Of a DNA stretch of 64,000 nt, positions 60,203-64,000 are shown piece after piece (within the stretch, counting starts at the first letter, position 1; each line of letters opens with the position of its first letter). This DNA is from Chryseobacterium viscerum (GTDB lineage Bacteria; Bacteroidota; Bacteroidia; Flavobacteriales; Weeksellaceae): NCBI RefSeq assembly GCF_025949665.1, contig NZ_JAPDFT010000003.1, forward strand, positions 62,001 to 126,000, written 5' to 3'. A program made the position numbers and the translations under genes. Below the pieces are notes generated by a model that was not told the origin of the DNA, did no database searches, and saw only the letters and a list, made by a program, of their open reading frames with translations.

Positions 60203-61102
60203 ATGTCAAATATTGGACTTATCATTGAAGAAAAAGCAGCAGATATCGGAAATTTCCTGGTAGGAAGACTTCTTCCTTTCCGTGAGAAAAGAGCAGTTGG
60301 CCCCTTCGTTTTTATTGATCATATGGGACCTTCAGAATTGAAGGATTATCAGAACCTTGATGTTCCGCCACATCCGCATATTGGCTTATCCACATTAACG
60401 TATCTGCTGGAAGGTTCTATTTTCCACAGAGACAGTATTGGAAGTGCTCTTGAGATAAAACCAGGTGCTGTCAACTGGATGAGTGCCGGAAAAGGAGTTG
60501 TACATTCAGAAAGAACGCCTGAATATTTAAGACACACAGATAAAAGACTTCACGGATTCCAGATCTGGGTAGGACTTCCGAAGCACCTAGAACAGTCTGA
60601 ACCTACGTTTCATCATATCGAAGAAGATGAGATTCCGGTTTGGGAAGAAGATGGTATTCAGTATAAATTAATTGCCGGTGAAGCATTTGGCAGAACATCT
60701 CCGGTTCCTGTACACAGCAAGTTATTTTTTATCGAAATAAAAACAAAAGAAGCTAAGAAAATAAGCATAGGGAAAGATCTTTATGGAGAAGCAGCAATGT
60801 ATGTTCTGGACGGAACAGTTACCACAGAAGGAAATTCCTATGGTTCAAAACAGCTGATGATTGCTAAAGACACCAAACTTTGCGAATTCGATATGAGCGA
60901 AAACGGAACAGTTTATCTTTTTGGTGGTGAGCCATTCGATGAGGAGCGTTTTATATTCTGGAATTTCGTTAACTCTGATAAAGAATTACTGGATCAGGCA
61001 AAAGTAAACTGGAATGACCAGAATCACGAAGCATTTCCTTTGGTCCCGGGAGATGAAAATGAATATGTTCCGCTTCCTAAGGCTATTTTAAACAGAAAAT
61101 AA
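60203..61102 (+). CDS. Pirin-family protein (second copy)
   Basis: 299 residues. Metal site VPPHPHIGLSTLTYLLEGS (two His) and NWMSAGKGVVHSERTPE (His, Glu). It is the subtype carrying LLPFREKRAVGPFVFIDHMG near the N-terminus and a C-terminal FGGEPFDEERFIFWNFVNS. It differs clearly from the first pirin, so the pair is not a recent duplication. It lies 58 bases after the first acetyltransferase gene. The likely role is as an Fe-dependent redox-linked cupin; the reaction is unknown. Confidence 0.93.
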   Translation: MSNIGLIIEEKAADIGNFLVGRLLPFREKRAVGPFVFIDHMGPSELKDYQNLDVPPHPHIGLSTLTYLLEGSIFHRDSIGSALEIKPGAVNWMSAGKGVVHSERTPEYLRHTDKRLHGFQIWVGLPKHLEQSEPTFHHIEEDEIPVWEEDGIQYKLIAGEAFGRTSPVPVHSKLFFIEIKTKEAKKISIGKDLYGEAAMYVLDGTVTTEGNSYGSKQLMIAKDTKLCEFDMSENGTVYLFGGEPFDEERFIFWNFVNSDKELLDQAKVNWNDQNHEAFPLVPGDENEYVPLPKAILNRK

Positions 61103-61123
61103 TTTCAGTTCAGAGTATCAACC

Positions 61124-61663
61124 ATGAAAATATTAGCATTTGCCGGAAGTACATCTTCCACTTCTATCAACAGGGAACTGGTAAAATTTGTTCTGAAAGA
61201 TTTTCAGGACGAGGAAATCAATCTGATTGACCTCAACGATTTTACCATGCCTGTATTCTCTGTAGATCTTGAAAAGAAAGGTTTTCCGGATGAAGCCCAT
61301 CATTTTTTAAAAGTTATTGAAGAATGTGATGTGATCATCTGCTCTCTTGCGGAGCACAACCGTTCTTACAGTTCAGCGTTTAAAAATGTTTTTGACTGGT
61401 CTTCAAGGATCAATGTAAAAGTGTTTCAGAATAAGCCGATGCTTTTGATGAGCACCTCTCCGGGAGGCTATGGCGGAGGCAATGTAATGAATACGGCAAA
61501 AACATTTTTCCCACAGTTTGCAGCAGATATCAAAGATACTTTTTCACTGCCGAAGTTTTATGAAAATTTTGACATGGAAAGCGGAGTCATCAATCCGGAT
61601 ATGCTGAATGATCTGAAGGGTAAAATACAAAACTTTAAAAATCAGGTTAAAGCGAATGACTAA
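61124..61663 (+). CDS. NADPH-dependent FMN reductase
   Basis: 179-residue flavodoxin-like reductase. The phosphate loop is AFAGSTSSTSINRELVK; a second motif SLAEHNRSYSSAFKNVFDWS and the SPGGYGGGNVM turn contact the flavin. It matches the SsuE/YieF-like group that reduces FMN or quinones with NAD(P)H and gives protection against quinone and chromate stress. It begins 21 bases after the pirin stop and its end overlaps the next start by 8 bases. Confidence 0.9.
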   Translation: MKILAFAGSTSSTSINRELVKFVLKDFQDEEINLIDLNDFTMPVFSVDLEKKGFPDEAHHFLKVIEECDVIICSLAEHNRSYSSAFKNVFDWSSRINVKVFQNKPMLLMSTSPGGYGGGNVMNTAKTFFPQFAADIKDTFSLPKFYENFDMESGVINPDMLNDLKGKIQNFKNQVKAND

Positions 61664-62234
61664 AGGAAGATTAGAGGCATTCAGTGATGGTGTCCTTGCT
61701 ATTATTATCACCATTATGGTACTGGAATTGAAAGTACCAGAAGGAAATAGCTGGGCCAGCCTCAAACCTCTCCTTCCTAAGTTTCTGGCTTATATTTTCA
61801 GTTTTATTTATGTAGGAATCTACTGGAACAACCATCATCATTTGTTTCAGACGGTAAAAAAAGTAAATGGCAGTATTCTTTGGGCCAATCTTCATCTGCT
61901 GTTCTGGCTTTCTCTGATGCCTGTTGCTACGGAATGGATCGGAACAACCGGTTTTGCTAAAAATCCTGTTGCAGTGTATGGTATCGGGCTCATTATGGCA
62001 GCAATTGCTTATACCATTCTGGAGCATGTCATTATCCGGTGCGAGGGTGAAGATTCAAAGCTGAAAGAAGCTATTCATTCAAAATATAAAGAATATATCT
62101 CTATTGTATTTTATGTCCTGGGAATCGCTACTTCATTTTTTTATCCTTATATTGCCATAGGTTTTTATTATATCGTGGCTCTCATATGGCTGATTCCGGA
62201 CAGAAGAATCGAAAAATCATTAAAAGAAAATTGA
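61656..62234 (+). CDS. TMEM175-family potassium channel (DUF1211)
   Basis: 192 residues with about six hydrophobic segments, the single-repeat bacterial form. The N-terminal signature RLEAFSDGVLAIIITIMVLE (RxxxFSDG) is diagnostic; the pore-lining leucines/isoleucines follow in helix 1. It forms a tetrameric K+ leak channel in characterised bacterial homologues. It overlaps the FMN reductase gene by 8 bases and ends one base before the ferredoxin-like gene. The position in a redox cluster is unusual. Confidence 0.9.
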   Translation: MTKGRLEAFSDGVLAIIITIMVLELKVPEGNSWASLKPLLPKFLAYIFSFIYVGIYWNNHHHLFQTVKKVNGSILWANLHLLFWLSLMPVATEWIGTTGFAKNPVAVYGIGLIMAAIAYTILEHVIIRCEGEDSKLKEAIHSKYKEYISIVFYVLGIATSFFYPYIAIGFYYIVALIWLIPDRRIEKSLKEN

Positions 62235-62235
62235 T

Positions 62236-62454
62236 ATGGAAACACACGAATATCCCAACGGTAATATCACCGTCATCTGGCAGCCTCAAAAGTGTATCCA
62301 CTCGGCTGTATGTGTAAAATTGCTTCCCAAAGTCTACAATCCTAAAGAAAGACCTTGGATAAAAGCAGAGAATGCAAGCCCGGAAGAACTCAGAACACAG
62401 ATAGACCAATGCCCTTCAGGTGCATTAAGTTATAAATTCAATACAGAAAAATAA
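62236..62454 (+). CDS. YjdI-type (4Fe-4S) mono-cluster protein
   Basis: 72 residues. The cysteines are in PQKCIHSAVCVKLLP and the late DQCPSGALSYKF, the divergent ferredoxin pattern of PF06902/YjdI. It would bind one 4Fe-4S cluster or a similar centre. It begins one base after TMEM175 and overlaps the next gene by one base (TAATG). YjdI and YjdJ are neighbours in E. coli as well, so the link with the acetyltransferases is a real family association. Confidence 0.92.
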   Translation: METHEYPNGNITVIWQPQKCIHSAVCVKLLPKVYNPKERPWIKAENASPEELRTQIDQCPSGALSYKFNTEK

Positions 62455-62849
62455 TGGCGGTAACGGTAAAAGCAAGTTTAGGAAAAATAAAATATTATAC
62501 AGAAGTAACAGCCGGCGAAAATAAAATCATTACGGATGAACCGATTGATAAAGGCGGACAAAACAAAGGTCTTAATCCAATGGAAATTCTGGCTACGTCA
62601 CTGGCAAGCTGTACAGCAGCTACCTTGAGAATGTATATTGAAAGAAAGGAATGGGATGTAGAAAACATCAATGTAGAAGTAGAGCTTGAAAATTTCCCAT
62701 TAACAAAAAGAGCGGTTTTCAAAAGAGATATCAGCTTTGACGGAATTCTGGATGATGAGCAGCTGAAAAGACTGCACACCATTGCTGATGCATGCCCAGT
62801 TCATAAAATATTAACCAACGACATAGAAATACTAACTAAATTCTCATAA
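62454..62849 (+). CDS. OsmC-family peroxide-reducing protein
   Basis: 131 residues of the OsmC/Ohr fold. The peroxidatic cysteine is Cys53 in SLASCTAATLRMYIERK, the resolving one is near residue 116 in IADACPVHKILTND. A two-cysteine active site suggests reduction of organic hydroperoxides. The start overlaps the stop of the YjdI gene. Together with the reductase and pirins this supports an oxidative-stress role for the cluster. Confidence 0.94.
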   Translation: MAVTVKASLGKIKYYTEVTAGENKIITDEPIDKGGQNKGLNPMEILATSLASCTAATLRMYIERKEWDVENINVEVELENFPLTKRAVFKRDISFDGILDDEQLKRLHTIADACPVHKILTNDIEILTKFS

Positions 62850-62850
62850 C

Positions 62851-63138
62851 ATGATCGAAGTAAAACAAAACAACGACGAGAAACACGGAAGTTTTGAAGC
62901 TTTCATAGATGGAAAACGCGCAGGAATGATGACGTATACCTGGGCCGGAGAAGAAAGATTTATTATAGACCACACCGAGGTGGAAGAAGCTTACAACGGA
63001 AAAGGTGTAGGCAAGGAAATGCTTCTGGCAGCAGTAGATTTTGCCAGAAAAAATGATAAGAAGATTATTCCCCTCTGCCCTTTTGCTAAGGCAAGTTTCC
63101 AGAAAAGTGAGGAACTTCAGGATGTTTTAGTGAATTAG
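62851..63138 (+). CDS. YjdJ-type GNAT N-acetyltransferase (second copy)
   Basis: 95 residues. It contains the short-GNAT pattern: DHTEVEEAYNGKGVGKEML (acetyl-CoA loop GKGVGK) and KKIIPLCPFAKASFQKSEEL. It begins one base after OsmC and is the last gene of the cluster, which a strong terminator ends. The target is unknown. It is a paralogue of the gene at 59833. Confidence 0.92.
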   Translation: MIEVKQNNDEKHGSFEAFIDGKRAGMMTYTWAGEERFIIDHTEVEEAYNGKGVGKEMLLAAVDFARKNDKKIIPLCPFAKASFQKSEELQDVLVN

Positions 63139-63163
63139 TCACTGTATTCTAACCTTACCATAC

Positions 63164-63202
63164 AACCCTTCCAGAAAAATTTCTGGAAGGGTTTTTATTT
63201 TT
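63164..63202 (+). terminator. Terminator of the redox cluster
   Basis: AACCCTTCCAGAAA pairs with TTTCTGGAAGGGTT around A/T, followed by TTTATTTTT, 26 bases after the last stop. Confidence 0.9.
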
Positions 63203-63296
63203 ATACAAAATACAGACTGTAAAGCAAATTTATAATCATACTTTGTTTTGAAACCAACAGTATTTTAAATTCATGATTCACGACTGATCTTTTTTA

Positions 63297-63304
63297 TATA
63301 TTTG
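63297..63304 (+). promoter_or_regulatory. -7 box of the sodium/solute symporter gene
   Basis: TATATTTG, 20 bases before the ATG at 63325. Confidence 0.6.
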
Positions 63305-63324
63305 CTAAAATTTAAAAATCAAGC

Positions 63325-64000
63325 ATGAATTCAGGAACTATCCTTTTGCTATTTGTTTTCATCTATTTTATCGGCCTTTTGGTGATTTCTTATTTCACCA
63401 GCCGAAATTCTGATAACCAGTCATTTTTTATCGGTAACAAAAAGAGTAAATGGTGGCTCGTTGCATTCGGGATGATAGGAACCAGCTTAAGCGGGGTTAC
63501 TTTTATTTCTGTTCCGGGAACGGTAGGAAAAATGACCGGCTCCGAATATATCTACGGAGGTTTTGAGTACTATATGATGGTAATCGGTTTTTTCATCGGA
63601 TATTTTATTGTGGCAGCAATATTGCTCCCGCTTTATTATAAGATGAATCTGACGTCTATTTATACCTATCTGGGAAAAAGATTCAATGTAGAAGCTCACA
63701 AAATAGGTTCTATCTTTTTTATTATTTCAAGAGCGATTGGTGCTACGGCAAGATTATATCTGGTAGTTAACGTTTTACAGATATTTTTACTTGAAGGACT
63801 GGGAGTTCCGTTTTGGGTAACTTCTCTTGTTCTCTTGCTGATGGTACTTCTGTATACTTTTGAAGGCGGTGTAAAGACGATTGTCATTACAGATACACTG
63901 CAGACTTCTTTTATGATTATCAGTCTTGTAGCATGTATTGTTTATATTTTATCAAACCTGAATTTATCATTTGGGGAAGCTTATACTATTCTGGAACAGA
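63325..64000 (+). CDS. Sodium:solute symporter (SSS family), 3' truncated
   Basis: The frame is open from the ATG at 63325 to the window end (225 codons). It starts NSGTILLLFVFIYFIGLL and continues through SRNSDNQSFFIGNKKSKWWL, GMIGTSLSGVTFISVPG and TAYLYLVVN-like RLYLVVNVLQ, with repeated hydrophobic helices. The SDNQSFFIGN/KSKWWL and GTSLSG patterns are those of the Na+-coupled SSS/LeuT-fold symporters such as proline, pantothenate or sialic acid carriers. The substrate cannot be told from the N-terminal part. Truncated by the window edge only. Confidence 0.9.
   Translation, partial: MNSGTILLLFVFIYFIGLLVISYFTSRNSDNQSFFIGNKKSKWWLVAFGMIGTSLSGVTFISVPGTVGKMTGSEYIYGGFEYYMMVIGFFIGYFIVAAILLPLYYKMNLTSIYTYLGKRFNVEAHKIGSIFFIISRAIGATARLYLVVNVLQIFLLEGLGVPFWVTSLVLLLMVLLYTFEGGVKTIVITDTLQTSFMIISLVACIVYILSNLNLSFGEAYTILEQ

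Noticed and set aside
63487-63887. Minus-strand ORFs at the right edge
   Set aside because: They are the shadow of the truncated sodium/solute symporter, whose helices and motifs are clear on the plus strand.

Overview
The window looks like a chromosomal segment of a Chryseobacterium-like member of the Flavobacteriales (Bacteroidota). The evidence is the AT-rich sequence, the repeated TAnnTTTG -7 promoter boxes, the near absence of Shine-Dalgarno sites, TonB-dependent receptors, a T9SS C-terminal sorting domain, GLPGLI and PNGase F-type proteins, and lipoproteins typical of the group. No rRNA, tRNA, prophage, integrase, transposase or CRISPR array was seen. Most genes are ordinary housekeeping or metabolic genes. 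The accessory interest lies in repeats, in small paired genes and in a few secreted proteins.

Layout. 1-2691: glycine betaine ABC transporter (proV cut by the left edge, proW, proX). 2984-4917: an HxlR-type regulator divergent from a quinone-oxidoreductase-like gene and a cupin gene, with a palindromic operator between them. 5093-7620: TonB-dependent receptor coupled to a thioredoxin-like protein. 7744-17523: tyrosine degradation (hmgA, hppD, fahA, a flavin reductase-like protein) interleaved with two family I CoA-transferases, a possible regulator and a GxxExxY gene lying between inverted repeats. 17719-22655: an Ivy-like lysozyme-inhibitor lipoprotein, two alpha/beta hydrolases, a secreted SGNH-PKD-T9SS protein and a HipA-like kinase/DUF3037 pair. 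22850-30266: cstA, a large TonB receptor and a UvrD/PcrA helicase. 30364-36351: tandem repeats, an M16 peptidase pair, secG, a glycosyltransferase and recR. 36576-46265: LURP-one-like protein, lipoprotein, pepD, small unknowns, LOG protein, two serine hydrolases, ferredoxin with its TrxR-like reductase, and a DUF3108 protein. 46716-55818: pheS, YceI lipoprotein, an orphan ABC ATPase, a candidate small RNA, YjdM, an RsmB-type rRNA methyltransferase, a PNGase F-like enzyme and asnB. 56302-64000: secreted unknown, DHA2 efflux pump, an eight-gene redox/stress cluster (two pirins, two YjdJ-type acetyltransferases, FMN reductase, TMEM175 channel, YjdI ferredoxin, OsmC) and a truncated Na+/solute symporter.

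How genes work together. HppD, HmgA and FahA take 4-hydroxyphenylpyruvate through homogentisate to fumarate and acetoacetate. The CoA-transferases beside them could activate the acetoacetate or handle succinate/acetate CoA exchange. The ferredoxin and its reductase form an electron-transfer pair. The pirin-to-YjdJ cluster has very small gaps and is probably one oxidative or electrophile stress transcription unit.

The most unusual content is non-coding. A dispersed element of about 160 bp occurs at four loci and is tandemly triplicated at 30364-30843. Two nested palindromes (2799-2969 and 27731-27880) have CGCAAAG-type arms. The GxxExxY gene is bracketed by matching arms of a similar kind. A promoter-plus-terminator unit at 49657-49772 has no ORF. 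All functional calls rest on reading sequence and remembered family features; no search was run.
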